From NCBI GenBank assembly GCA_958403905.1, contig CATXZD010000003.1, positions 62,001 to 126,000 on the forward strand: a stretch of 64,000 nt of DNA. Reading direction: 5' to 3'. Of the stretch, positions 25,760 through 35,210 are shown piece after piece. Under the pieces are notes generated by a model, which saw only the letters and a list, made by a program, of their open reading frames with translations, had not been told where the DNA came from and did no database searches. A program made the position numbers and the translations under genes. Each line of letters opens with the position of its first letter. The stretch's first letter is position 1. The stretch comes from an uncultured Ruminococcus sp. (lineage in GTDB: Bacteria > Bacillota > Clostridia > Oscillospirales > Acutalibacteraceae).

Positions 25760-25780
25760 AAATATTTGTAGGTGTCATTA

Positions 25781-27151
25781 ATGGCTGATTCATTATTCAG
25801 CGGCAGTTATGATGGTCTGAATTTGCCGTACAGTCCCGAAGCGGAGCAGGCTGTTCTCGGAGCTATTATCCTTGACAGCACTGTTTTCGATAAGGTTGTA
25901 GATTACATAAAATCACCCGATTATTTTTACGTTGCACTGCATAAGCTGATATTTATGCAGATGCAGGAAATGATAAATTTCGGTGCGGCTATCGACTTTG
26001 TAACTCTGCTCGAAAAATTAAAACAGAATAAAGCTTTCGATGAGGCAACGGGCAAAACTTACCTGTATGATTTGGTAAACAACTGTCCGTCAATTTCCAA
26101 TGCCGAGGCTTATGCAAAGGTTATTACCGATAAATATAATATCCGCAGGCTTATTACAGCTTCTCGTGAGATTATAGACGATGCGTCGGCAGGCGATGAA
26201 GAACCGGCGGTTTTGATTGATTCTGCCGAGCAGAAGATTTTTGACATTCGCAAGGGCAACGAGAAGTCGGGACTTGAGCGAATTAATTCTGTAATTTTGC
26301 AGACCTTTGACCGTCTTGATGCGCTTAACAGCGAAACCGATGACAGTATGAAACCGATTTCTACGGGAATCGGCGACCTCGACAGAGTAATTACCGGACT
26401 TAATCGAAGCGACCTTATTTTGCTTGCGGCTCGTCCCGGTATGGGTAAAACGAGCTTTGCGCTGAATATTGCCCGAAATGCGGCTTGTCAGTCAAAGAAA
26501 ACTGTTGCTTTTTTCTCTCTCGAAATGTCGAAAGAACAGCTTGCCAGCCGTCTGCTTTCTACAGAAGCGCTTATCAGCGGTACAAAACTGCGTACAGGCA
26601 AATTGAGCGAGGAAGAATGGAGCAGGCTTATTCCTGCAAGCGACGTTCTGAGCAAGGCTGAGCTTTATCTCGACGATACACCGGGTATTACCATAACAGA
26701 GATGAAATCAAGGCTAAGGCGACTTCGCAATCTTGACCTTGTTGTAATCGACTACCTCCAGCTTATGGGAAGCGGCAGAAGAATTGATAACCGTGTTCAG
26801 GAAATTTCCGAAATCACGAGGAACCTCAAAATTCTTGCTAAAGAAATGAACGTTCCGGTTATTACTCTTTCACAGCTTTCTCGTGCGTCAGAACAGCGTA
26901 CCGACCACCGCCCCCAGCTTTCGGATTTGCGTGACTCAGGTTCAATCGAGCAGGATGCCGACATTGTTCTTTTCCTTTACAGAGAGGGCTACTACAGCGA
27001 AAAAAGTGCTGAACAGGCTGCGCCTACTGCCGATATGAATTCGGGTGAATGCATAGTTGCAAAGAACCGTCACGGCGAAGCAAAGTCTGTGAAACTGCAT
27101 TGGCAGGGCGAGTTTATGCGCTTTACAGGCACGGAGGCGAGGGATGAATAA
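25781..27151 (+). CDS. dnaB: Replicative DNA helicase DnaB
   Basis: 456 residues from ATG 25781 with GTAGGTG 7 bases upstream. N-terminal domain with LPYSPEAEQAVLGAIILD, linker, and RecA-like domain with Walker A ARPGMGKTSFAL, FSLEMSKEQL, Walker B LVVIDYLQLM and the QLSRASEQR region. It unwinds DNA at the fork (called dnaC in Bacillus). The last 8 bases overlap tilS. No intein is present. Confidence 0.96.
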   Translation: MADSLFSGSYDGLNLPYSPEAEQAVLGAIILDSTVFDKVVDYIKSPDYFYVALHKLIFMQMQEMINFGAAIDFVTLLEKLKQNKAFDEATGKTYLYDLVNNCPSISNAEAYAKVITDKYNIRRLITASREIIDDASAGDEEPAVLIDSAEQKIFDIRKGNEKSGLERINSVILQTFDRLDALNSETDDSMKPISTGIGDLDRVITGLNRSDLILLAARPGMGKTSFALNIARNAACQSKKTVAFFSLEMSKEQLASRLLSTEALISGTKLRTGKLSEEEWSRLIPASDVLSKAELYLDDTPGITITEMKSRLRRLRNLDLVVIDYLQLMGSGRRIDNRVQEISEITRNLKILAKEMNVPVITLSQLSRASEQRTDHRPQLSDLRDSGSIEQDADIVLFLYREGYYSEKSAEQAAPTADMNSGECIVAKNRHGEAKSVKLHWQGEFMRFTGTEARDE

Positions 27152-28463
27152 TCAGTTTATTCGTACCGTTGAAAAGTATAATATGATTGCAAATGGCGAC
27201 AGTGTAATCGTCGCTTTGTCAGGCGGAGCCGATAGCGTGGCTCTGCTAAATAGCATTAATTCTATTAAAGAAAAATATAATATTACCTTGTATGCAGTGC
27301 ACATCAACCACGAGCTTCGTGGAGCAGAATCACAGCGTGATGAAGATTTTTGCAAGTCGCTTTGTGAAAAATACGCAATAAAGCTTTTTGTAAAGCACGA
27401 AAACGTGCTAGAGCTTGCAAAGAAGAATAAAATAAGCGAGGAGCTTTGCGGACGAAATGTAAGGTACAGAGTGTTTGAAGAACTTTCAAATGAGCTTTCA
27501 GCAAAGGTTGCCACTGCCCACACTGCCTCCGATAACGCAGAAACTCTGCTTTTTGATATTACAAGAGGGGCTTTTTTAGGCGGAGTCGGCGCAATTCCTC
27601 CGGTCAGAGGATATATTATCCGCCCTATTATTGAGTGTACAAGGGCGCAGATTGAGCAGTATTGCAGAGAAAATAATCTCAGGTATGTTACAGACAGCAC
27701 CAACTTAACCGATGATTACACACGCAATAAAATCCGCCGAAACGTAATTCCTGTTTTAAAAGGGATTAATTCTGCTTTTGAAAATTGTGCGCTGCGTTTG
27801 TCTGAAAACGCAAGGGAAATGGCTGACTTTCTTTCTCTTATGACGGACAAAGCGATTGATGACTCCAAATGCAGTTACGGTTACGACTGCAAAAACTTGC
27901 TTTCTAATCATAATGCGGTTATTAAAAATGCGGTTGCGGTTTTGTGCAAACGATGTGCAGGCTTCGGTGCAGAGCAAAAACACATTGAGCTGATTGTTGA
28001 TATTATGAAAAACGGCGGTGCCGTCAATCTTACTGAAAAATACAGAGCAGTTTCAAAACAGGGAATACTTAGATTTGTTTTAAATAAAGACGAAAACTGT
28101 CTTGAAGAAATCAGATTTTGTGAAGAAACCGAGTTTGAATTTTGCGGAAAAATTTATAGTATCAGAAGAGATAATTCTGATAAAGAAAATAAAAATTCAG
28201 TCAATGCTGATTTAATCAATAGAAATGCAGTTTTCAGAACACGCAAAAGCAAGGATTTGTTTACTTATCCAAAGCGCAAGGTAACAAAACCTCTGCGCAA
28301 GGTTATGAACGAGATGAAAATTCCATCGGAACAAAGGGACAGTTTGGTGGTTTTGGCAGTTGATAATGTAATTTTGTGGTGCGAGGGAGTGGGAGCTTCC
28401 GCACAGGGAACTGCTTATAATTCTGAAAACGCATTAAAAATAGAAATTTCTTTTTCTTGTTAA
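27144..28463 (+). CDS. tilS: tRNA(Ile)-lysidine synthase TilS
   Basis: 439 residues. PP-loop SGGADS at residues 26-31, HINHELRG, the ENAETLLFD-like DNAETLLF motif and a C-terminal TilS domain (FTYPKRKVTKPLRKVMNEMKIP). It converts the wobble cytidine of the AUA-reading tRNA-Ile to lysidine and is essential. It overlaps dnaB by 8 bases. The hpt gene often found between tilS and ftsH is absent. Confidence 0.94.
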   Translation: MNNQFIRTVEKYNMIANGDSVIVALSGGADSVALLNSINSIKEKYNITLYAVHINHELRGAESQRDEDFCKSLCEKYAIKLFVKHENVLELAKKNKISEELCGRNVRYRVFEELSNELSAKVATAHTASDNAETLLFDITRGAFLGGVGAIPPVRGYIIRPIIECTRAQIEQYCRENNLRYVTDSTNLTDDYTRNKIRRNVIPVLKGINSAFENCALRLSENAREMADFLSLMTDKAIDDSKCSYGYDCKNLLSNHNAVIKNAVAVLCKRCAGFGAEQKHIELIVDIMKNGGAVNLTEKYRAVSKQGILRFVLNKDENCLEEIRFCEETEFEFCGKIYSIRRDNSDKENKNSVNADLINRNAVFRTRKSKDLFTYPKRKVTKPLRKVMNEMKIPSEQRDSLVVLAVDNVILWCEGVGASAQGTAYNSENALKIEISFSC

Positions 28464-28471
28464 TATAATCA

Positions 28472-28588
28472 ATGTATAGGAATTTATTGAATAACCATTT
28501 TTTAGAAAAAGAAGTTGAAAATATTGTGAACTCGCTTGCAAAACAGATGAAAAAAGATTATAATTGCAGAGTCTTTATAAATAATTAG
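28472..28588 (+). CDS. Possible 38-codon ORF between tilS and ftsH
   Basis: An ATG 8 bases after tilS opens a 38-codon frame (MYRNLLNNHFLEKEVENIV and a lysine-rich remainder). It has no convincing Shine-Dalgarno site and no family I recognise. It could be noise in the tilS-ftsH gap, where hpt usually lies. Confidence 0.2.
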   Translation: MYRNLLNNHFLEKEVENIVNSLAKQMKKDYNCRVFINN

Positions 28589-28710
28589 AAAATGAAATAA
28601 TAATGAAGTGTACAGAAATTTTCCGTATCGCAGATTAATTGCCTGCGGAATGTTGCTGATTTACATAAAAATTTGATTATATACAATAATATAAAGAGGA
28701 GTGACACGCA

Positions 28711-30744
28711 TTGGATAATAAGAAAAAGGTACGCAATCTGCTTCTTTATTTGGGAATACCAATTCTGATAATTTTAGCTGTTGCAATGCTTTACGGCTCT
28801 CATCAGACAGAGGCGCCAAAAACTTCCGAGCTTGTGCAGTATTTTGAAAAGGATATGGTTGACAGCTACACCATAAACTATGGTTCGGGTGCAATCGAGA
28901 TTACGCTCAAAGAGGGCGAAAAAGCAATTACCGGCAAGGAGAACTCAACTTCTCCCACAAAGATTGCCGAAACTACAACACCTTCTACAACCCAGTCGGG
29001 TTCAGCAAATTCGAGCAAAAAGGCAAAACAGGTTGTTGTGAAAGGACAGCTTGCTGACATTCAGCGCTTCCTTGATGACATAAAGCCGTATCAGGTTTCT
29101 GCCGATGAGGCGATAACGTACAATCTTGTTCGTGCAAGCGACAATTCGCTGTTAATGGATCTTATTCCTACAATTATTCTTACCGTGCTGTTTATCGGTG
29201 CGTGGGTATTCATTATGAAGAAGATGAGTGCCGGCGGATTTGGCGGTAAGGAAATGAACTTTGGCAAGGCTAAGATTAAGAACACAAACGACGAAAAGCG
29301 CAAAACAACATTTGATGATGTTGCAGGCGCGGATGAGGAAAAGGAAGAGCTTGCCGAAGTAGTAGAGTTTCTCAAAGCTCCCGACAAGTACAATAAGCTT
29401 GGCGCAAGAATTCCCAAGGGTGTATTGCTTGTCGGACCTCCCGGAACAGGTAAAACATTGCTTGCAAGAGCTGTTGCAGGTGAAGCAGGTGTTCCGTTCT
29501 TCTCAATTTCAGGTTCTGATTTTGTAGAAATGTTTGTCGGCGTTGGTGCTTCAAGAGTTCGTGACCTTTTTGATCAGGCAAAGAAAAATTCACCGTGTAT
29601 TATTTTCATAGATGAAATTGACGCAGTAGGCCGCCAGAGAGGCGCAGGCTTAGGCGGAGGCAACGATGAGCGCGAGCAGACTCTTAACCAGTTGCTCGTG
29701 GAGATGGACGGCTTCGGTGCAAACGAGGGTGTAATCCTTATTGCCGCAACTAACCGCCCCGATGTTCTCGATCCGGCTCTTATGCGACCCGGCAGATTTG
29801 ACCGTCAGGTAATCGTAAGCTATCCCGATGTAAACGGACGTGAGGCTATTCTTAAAGTTCACGCACGCAAAAAACCGCTTGCTCCCGACGTAAAGCTCAA
29901 GACTATTGCTAAGACAACAGCAGGATTTACAGGTGCAGACCTTGAAAATCTACTTAACGAAGCTGCACTTCTTGCCGCAAGAAAAGACAAAAAGGCAATT
30001 ACTATGCAGGAAATCAAAGAGGCAACAGTCAAAGTTGTAGTCGGTGCAGAGAAAAAGTCAAAGGTAATGAGCGATAAAGAGAAAAAGCTGACTGCATACC
30101 ATGAGGCAGGTCATGCGATTCTCTTTGATAAACTCGAAACACAGGATCCTGTTCATGAAATTTCAATTATTCCCAGAGGTATGGCAGGTGGTTATACAAT
30201 GCCGCTTCCGAGTGAGGATAAGTCCTACAATTCTCGTAATGAAATGATTGAAGATATTGTTGTGTGTCTTGGCGGACGTGTTGCAGAGGCGCTCATTCTT
30301 GACGATATTTCAACAGGTGCTTCAAATGATATCGAAAAGGCTACTAAGACAGCACGTTCAATGGTTACAAAGTATGGTATGACTAAGGAACTTGGCTGTA
30401 TCTGCTATGGTACTGACAACAGCGCAGTATTCCTAGGCAGGGATATGGGACGTACTCAGGATTATTCCGAAGCTACTGCCGCAAAGATTGACGAGCTTGT
30501 TTTACAGATTGTAAATGACGCTTATGATAAGGCTGAAAAGATTCTCAGTGAGAACATTGATAAGCTCCACGATATTGCCGCTTACCTCATTAAACATGAG
30601 AAGATGGGCAGTGAGGACTTTGAAGCTGTTATGAACGGCACATATGTTGAGCCGGTTGAGGTTGAAGAGCCTGAAGAATCGGAAGATGCTGTTTCTGACA
30701 GCACAAGCTCTGAAACCGAAAATGATAATTCCAATAAAGAATAA
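28711..30744 (+). CDS. ftsH: ATP-dependent zinc metalloprotease FtsH
   Basis: 677 residues from TTG 28711 (AGAGGAGTG upstream). Two membrane helices (about 10-28 and 145-170) flank an extracytoplasmic segment with a Ser/Thr-rich insert (TTPSTTQSGSANSS). Then comes the AAA+ module with GPPGTGKT near 242-249, IDEIDAVGRQR, and the SRH region, and the protease with HEAGH (His464, His468). The acidic C-terminal tail is long. FtsH degrades membrane and regulatory proteins as a hexamer. Confidence 0.95.
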   Translation: MDNKKKVRNLLLYLGIPILIILAVAMLYGSHQTEAPKTSELVQYFEKDMVDSYTINYGSGAIEITLKEGEKAITGKENSTSPTKIAETTTPSTTQSGSANSSKKAKQVVVKGQLADIQRFLDDIKPYQVSADEAITYNLVRASDNSLLMDLIPTIILTVLFIGAWVFIMKKMSAGGFGGKEMNFGKAKIKNTNDEKRKTTFDDVAGADEEKEELAEVVEFLKAPDKYNKLGARIPKGVLLVGPPGTGKTLLARAVAGEAGVPFFSISGSDFVEMFVGVGASRVRDLFDQAKKNSPCIIFIDEIDAVGRQRGAGLGGGNDEREQTLNQLLVEMDGFGANEGVILIAATNRPDVLDPALMRPGRFDRQVIVSYPDVNGREAILKVHARKKPLAPDVKLKTIAKTTAGFTGADLENLLNEAALLAARKDKKAITMQEIKEATVKVVVGAEKKSKVMSDKEKKLTAYHEAGHAILFDKLETQDPVHEISIIPRGMAGGYTMPLPSEDKSYNSRNEMIEDIVVCLGGRVAEALILDDISTGASNDIEKATKTARSMVTKYGMTKELGCICYGTDNSAVFLGRDMGRTQDYSEATAAKIDELVLQIVNDAYDKAEKILSENIDKLHDIAAYLIKHEKMGSEDFEAVMNGTYVEPVEVEEPEESEDAVSDSTSSETENDNSNKE

Positions 30745-30751
30745 TCTATCT

Positions 30752-30776
30752 GATAGCCTCCTTCGGGAGGCTATTG
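30752..30776 (+). other. Intercistronic hairpin between ftsH and uvrA
   Basis: A 9-bp stem (ATAGCCTCC with GGAGGCTAT) closed by a TTCG tetraloop. No T-run follows, so it may stabilise the ftsH mRNA end instead of acting as an intrinsic terminator. Confidence 0.6.
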
Positions 30777-30819
30777 CAGAATGTATGGGCAAATAAATTA
30801 CGCCAAATGGGGTTGAAAA

Positions 30820-33645
30820 ATGGCACAGGATAAAATAATTGTCAGAGGAGCAAAGGAACATAACCTTAAAAATATCGATGTTGAAATTCCGAGAAATCAG
30901 CTTGTTGTAATAACGGGACTTTCAGGTTCTGGCAAAAGCTCGCTTGCGTTTGATACAATTTACGCAGAGGGTCAGCGCCGATATGTTGAAAGTCTTTCGT
31001 CATATGCCAGGATGTTTTTGGGACAAATGGACAAGCCGAATGTTGAAAGCATAGACGGTTTGTCGCCTGCAATTTCAATTGACCAGAAAACAACATCAAA
31101 AAATCCGCGCTCAACTGTCGGCACGGTAACTGAAATATACGATTACCTTCGTTTGCTTTACGCAAGAATAGGCATACCGCACTGCACTGTCTGCGGCAGG
31201 GAAATCCGTCAGCAGACTGTAGACCAGATTGTTGACAAAATTATGTCATATGACGAGGGCACGAAAATACAGATAATGGCTCCCGTTGTAAGGGGAAGAA
31301 AAGGCGAACATGCTAAGGTGCTTGACAGTGCAAGAAAGTCAGGATTTGTGCGTGTTCGTGTTGACGGAATAGTTTATGACTTGTTAGAAAAAATTCCTTT
31401 AGAGAAAAATAAAAAACATAACATAGAGGTTGTAGTAGACCGCCTTGTTATTAAACCAGAAATAAGTTCACGTCTTGCCGACAGCATTGAAACTGCTTCA
31501 AAGCTTGCAGGCGGACTTGTTGTTGTCAGCCTTTCAACAGGAGAGGACGTTACATTCTCACAGAAGTACGCCTGCCCTGAACACGGCGTCAGCATTGACG
31601 ATTTGTCACCCCGAATGTTTTCGTTTAACAATCCTTTCGGTGCTTGTCCGAAATGTACTGGACTAGGTGTGTTTTTGAAGATTGACGAGAACAAAATAAT
31701 TCCCGACAGGAATAAAAGCATAAAAGACGGCGGAATAAAGGGAAGCGGCTGGGCAATGGAAGGAAGTTCAATTGCAGCCATGTATTTTGAGGCGCTCGCT
31801 AAAAAATATAACTTTTCTCTTTCAGAACCGCTGAAAAACATCCCCGATGATATTATTGACAAGATTCTCTACGGGACAGGCGACGAAAAACTGACTATAA
31901 ATAGAAAATCTGTTTACGGAAGCGGAAGCTATGAGCAAAGCTTTGAAGGTATAATCAACAACCTTGAACGCCGTTACCATGAAACAGGCAGTAATTGGAT
32001 TAAGGACGAAATCCGTTCGTATATGACAGAAATTCCGTGCGATGAGTGCCACGGTGAACGTCTTTCAAAGGAGAGTCTTGCCGTAACGGTCGGCGGAATT
32101 AATATATCGAAATTCTGTAAAATGTCGGTAGTTGATGCAATTGAATTTGTAAAAAAGCTTGAGTTTACTGAAAAAGAACAGATTATTGCCGAGGAAATAA
32201 TCAAGGAAATTATTGAAAGGCTCAATTTCTTAAAGAGCGTTGGTCTTGGGTACCTCACTCTTTCAAGAAGCTCGGGCACATTGTCCGGCGGCGAAAGTCA
32301 GCGTATAAGACTTGCAACTCAGATAGGCAGTTCGCTTATGGGCGTTCTCTATATTCTTGACGAGCCGAGCATCGGACTGCACCAGCGTGACAATGAAAAG
32401 TTGTTAAAAACCCTCAAACGTCTGCGTGACATTGGAAACACCGTGATTGTCGTTGAACACGATGAGGACACTATGTATGCCGCAGACTGCATTGTCGATG
32501 TCGGACCGGGCGCAGGAATACACGGAGGAGAAATCGTCTGCACAGGAAACGTTGATAAAATCAAAGCCTGTGAAAAGTCGGTTACGGGTCAGTATCTTAG
32601 CGGTAAACGCAGTGTTCCCGTTCCGAAAAAGCGCAGAAAGGGCAACGGAAAGTTTCTTGAAATTAAAGGTGCTTCGCAGAATAACCTTAAAAATATCAAT
32701 GTAAAAATTCCCCTAGGCGAGTTTGTTTGCGTAACAGGTGTATCGGGTTCGGGAAAAAGCTCACTTATTAACGAAATTCTCTATAAAACGCTTGCCCGTG
32801 AACTTAACGGAGCAAAGACAATTTCAGGCGAACATAAAGAGATTAAAGGTCTTGAAAATCTTGACAAGGTAATTGCAATCGACCAAAGCCCAATTGGCAG
32901 AACTCCTCGTTCAAATCCTGCCACTTATACCGGTTTGTTTACTGATATAAGAGCGTTGTTTGCTACTACTCAAGACGCTAAAATGCGTGGATTTACCCAA
33001 AGCCGGTTTTCCTTTAATGTAAAGGGCGGAAGGTGCGAGGCTTGTCAGGGTGACGGAATAATAAAGATTGAAATGCACTTTCTGTCTGACGTTTATGTTC
33101 CCTGCGAGGTTTGCAAGGGAAAACGTTACAATCGAGAAACGCTTGAAGTTAAGTACAAAGGAAAGTCAATCAGCGATGTGCTTGATATGTCGGTTGAGGA
33201 GGCAATGGAGTTTTTTGCCAATATTCCGAAAATTTACAGAAAGCTTAAAACTCTGTTTGATGTAGGACTCGGCTACGTCAAGCTCGGACAGCCCGCAACA
33301 ACGCTTTCGGGAGGCGAAGCTCAAAGAGTAAAGCTTGCTACAGAACTTTCAAAGCGCAGTACAGGAAAGACGATTTATATACTTGACGAGCCTACAACAG
33401 GACTTCACATAGCCGATGTTCACAGGCTTGTTGATGTGTTGCAGATGCTTGTTGAGGGCGGAAACACTGTGGTAGTAATTGAGCATAACCTTGATTTAAT
33501 TAAAACTGCTGATTATATAATTGATCTCGGACCGGAGGGCGGCGATATGGGCGGAGAAATTGTAGCAACAGGAACGCCCGAAAAGGTTGCTCAAAACGAA
33601 AAATCTTTTACGGGACAGTACCTAAAGCCATTGCTTAATAAATAA
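30820..33645 (+). CDS. uvrA: Excinuclease ABC subunit A
   Basis: 941 residues, normal length. Two ABC modules with Walker A GLSGSGKSSLAFDT near residue 31 and GVSGSGKSSLI near 645, LSGGE signatures, and zinc fingers (CPEHG...CPKC and CEAC...CEVC). It recognises bulky DNA lesions in nucleotide excision repair. GGGGTTG precedes the ATG. No LexA-type GAAC-N4-GTTC box is visible in the short upstream gap. Confidence 0.97.
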   Translation: MAQDKIIVRGAKEHNLKNIDVEIPRNQLVVITGLSGSGKSSLAFDTIYAEGQRRYVESLSSYARMFLGQMDKPNVESIDGLSPAISIDQKTTSKNPRSTVGTVTEIYDYLRLLYARIGIPHCTVCGREIRQQTVDQIVDKIMSYDEGTKIQIMAPVVRGRKGEHAKVLDSARKSGFVRVRVDGIVYDLLEKIPLEKNKKHNIEVVVDRLVIKPEISSRLADSIETASKLAGGLVVVSLSTGEDVTFSQKYACPEHGVSIDDLSPRMFSFNNPFGACPKCTGLGVFLKIDENKIIPDRNKSIKDGGIKGSGWAMEGSSIAAMYFEALAKKYNFSLSEPLKNIPDDIIDKILYGTGDEKLTINRKSVYGSGSYEQSFEGIINNLERRYHETGSNWIKDEIRSYMTEIPCDECHGERLSKESLAVTVGGINISKFCKMSVVDAIEFVKKLEFTEKEQIIAEEIIKEIIERLNFLKSVGLGYLTLSRSSGTLSGGESQRIRLATQIGSSLMGVLYILDEPSIGLHQRDNEKLLKTLKRLRDIGNTVIVVEHDEDTMYAADCIVDVGPGAGIHGGEIVCTGNVDKIKACEKSVTGQYLSGKRSVPVPKKRRKGNGKFLEIKGASQNNLKNINVKIPLGEFVCVTGVSGSGKSSLINEILYKTLARELNGAKTISGEHKEIKGLENLDKVIAIDQSPIGRTPRSNPATYTGLFTDIRALFATTQDAKMRGFTQSRFSFNVKGGRCEACQGDGIIKIEMHFLSDVYVPCEVCKGKRYNRETLEVKYKGKSISDVLDMSVEEAMEFFANIPKIYRKLKTLFDVGLGYVKLGQPATTLSGGEAQRVKLATELSKRSTGKTIYILDEPTTGLHIADVHRLVDVLQMLVEGGNTVVVIEHNLDLIKTADYIIDLGPEGGDMGGEIVATGTPEKVAQNEKSFTGQYLKPLLNK

Positions 33646-33661
33646 TTTTATATAAATTTTT

Positions 33662-33699
33662 GAAAAGTTGCATAAAAGTATGCAACTTTTCTTTTTTTT
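33662..33699 (+). terminator. Strong terminator after uvrA
   Basis: A 13-bp perfect stem (GAAAAGTTGCATA with TATGCAACTTTTC) with loop AAAG is followed by seven or more T residues. Confidence 0.9.
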
Positions 33700-33722
33700 A
33701 CGCTGTAAGTGGAGGTGATGAA

Positions 33723-33965
33723 TTGAGCGAACAGATTATTCTGGCGTTGCTTTCATTTGCAGGCACTCTAATCGGTACACTTGCAGGTATATTTGCAACG
33801 TCAAGATTATCAAATTACAGGATTGAACAGCTCGAAAAAAAGGTTGACAAACACAACAGTATCATCGAGCGAGTTTATCTTATTGAACAGCACGAAGCGG
33901 TGATGGAAAACAAGCTGAAAACAGCAGATCATCGTATTTCTGACCTTGAAAATGAACAAAACTAA
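33723..33965 (+). CDS. Phage-type XhlA-like lysis-associated protein
   Basis: 80 residues from TTG 33723, chosen because GGAGGTGA lies just upstream at 33711-33718. One N-terminal membrane helix (IILALLSFAGTLIGTLAGIF) followed by a coiled coil (RIEQLEKKVDKHNSIIERV), the usual form of hemolysin XhlA-like proteins that accompany holins. It is followed by a holin and an amidase, so it belongs to an orphan lysis cassette. Confidence 0.6.
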   Translation: MSEQIILALLSFAGTLIGTLAGIFATSRLSNYRIEQLEKKVDKHNSIIERVYLIEQHEAVMENKLKTADHRISDLENEQN

Positions 33966-34020
33966 AACAGCGCCGTATGATAGTATTGTGCGGCAATGCA
34001 CATTGAAAGGACATCAAACT

Positions 34021-34263
34021 ATGAAAAAATTAAATCTATGTATTACAAAAAACTGCCTTATCCGTGCTTTACGTACGTTTTTGCAGACTGCAATAGGTTA
34101 CGTTATTACAAATGTTGCGTTAAATTTAAGCGGCGTAGATTTTTCCGATAAAAATATGGTAAAAAACGTATTAATCGGTCTTGCAGTTTCTGCACTTTCA
34201 GCAGGAGCGGCGGCAGTTATGAATATTGAAAAAACAGAAAAAGGAGAAAATAAAGATGGCTAA
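34021..34263 (+). CDS. Phage holin
   Basis: 80 residues with two hydrophobic segments (FLQTAIGYVITNVAL and VLIGLAVSALSAGAAAVM) and a charged C-terminus. Small size, two spans and the gene directly overlapping an amidase gene by 8 bases identify a holin. It would form the membrane lesion that releases the endolysin. No other phage genes are nearby. Confidence 0.75.
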   Translation: MKKLNLCITKNCLIRALRTFLQTAIGYVITNVALNLSGVDFSDKNMVKNVLIGLAVSALSAGAAAVMNIEKTEKGENKDG

Positions 34264-35020
34264 ACGAATATATTTAAGTCCGTCAAATCAGAATGGAAAC
34301 ACTTATGCGACGGGCAACACAAACGAGATGGCACAGTGCGACAAAATCGCAAAAGCAACGGAGAAGGCGCTCAAACGCTGCGGATTCGAAGTAAAGGTCG
34401 GCAAGTCAGGCGACAGTATGCAGAACCGATGTAATGAGTCCGACAGCTTTAAGGCTGACATTCACATGCCGATTCACACTAATGCGTACAATGGTAAGGT
34501 AACGGGCGGCACAAGAATATTTTGCCTTAACTCAAACGGCAGAAAGGCTTGTCAAGCAGTTTTAAATGAGCTTGGCAAAATCTCTCCGGGTACAGCTGAC
34601 AGCATAACCTACCAGACAGGGCTATATGAAATCAACGTGCCCAAAGCGCTCACCGTCTATGTTGAGTGCGAATTCCACGACACAAAAACAGGTGCAAATT
34701 GGATAATTAATAACACAGCCAATATCGGTGAGGCAATATGTAAAGGGCTTTGCTCATATTTCGGCGTAAAGTATAAGGATGCGTCTTCAACTTCGGGTGG
34801 TTCATCTGCCTTTAAAAGCTATATAGTAAGAATTACACCCTCTGACGGTGTGAATATCAGAAAGGGAGCAGGAACCAACTATGCTGTTGTAGGTGCAATT
34901 GCACAGGGCGGAGCATACACAATTGTAGATGAGAAAACAGGCAAAGGTGCGGTAAAGTGGGGCAAGCTTAAAAGCGGAGCAGGCTGGATAGCACTCGACT
35001 ATACCGAAAAAATCAAGTAA
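34256..35020 (+). CDS. N-acetylmuramoyl-L-alanine amidase with SH3b domain (endolysin)
   Basis: 254 residues from ATG 34256 (AAAGGAG 9 bases upstream). Residues 1-165 are an Amidase_3-type catalytic domain in the clostridial endolysin variant (LSPSNQNGN, HMPIHTNAY, VYVECEFHD with the likely catalytic Glu). After a Ser/Gly linker, residues about 185-250 form a bacterial SH3 domain (GVNIRKGAGTNYAVVGAI, WIALDYTEK) for wall binding. No signal peptide, consistent with holin-dependent release. Confidence 0.87.
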   Translation: MAKRIYLSPSNQNGNTYATGNTNEMAQCDKIAKATEKALKRCGFEVKVGKSGDSMQNRCNESDSFKADIHMPIHTNAYNGKVTGGTRIFCLNSNGRKACQAVLNELGKISPGTADSITYQTGLYEINVPKALTVYVECEFHDTKTGANWIINNTANIGEAICKGLCSYFGVKYKDASSTSGGSSAFKSYIVRITPSDGVNIRKGAGTNYAVVGAIAQGGAYTIVDEKTGKGAVKWGKLKSGAGWIALDYTEKIK

Positions 35021-35026
35021 AAGAAA

Positions 35027-35066
35027 AGAGATTGTCCCGAATATTTTCTTCGGGGCAATCTCAATT
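35027..35066 (+). terminator. Terminator after the lysis cassette
   Basis: A stem GAGATTGTCCCGA with TCGGGGCAATCTC (one G-T pair) is followed by AATTGTATTTT. Confidence 0.75.
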
Positions 35067-35210
35067 GTATTTTAACACTCAAATAATCCGATAGCAACTG
35101 CAAATGCAACGCAAAGTAGCGAAAAATGTCAGATGTGTAAACCGGAATTGCTTGTGTGGCAAAGTTTATTTTTCTATAATCGTGTTATCCAAATGAAATG
35201 AGGTTTATAT

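Noticed and set aside
27152..27703. 183-codon minus-strand frame inside tilS
   Set aside because: Antisense shadow of tilS, which has full family motifs.
30745..30819. LexA operator before uvrA
   Set aside because: No GAAC-N4-GTTC-like sequence is visible in the gap.
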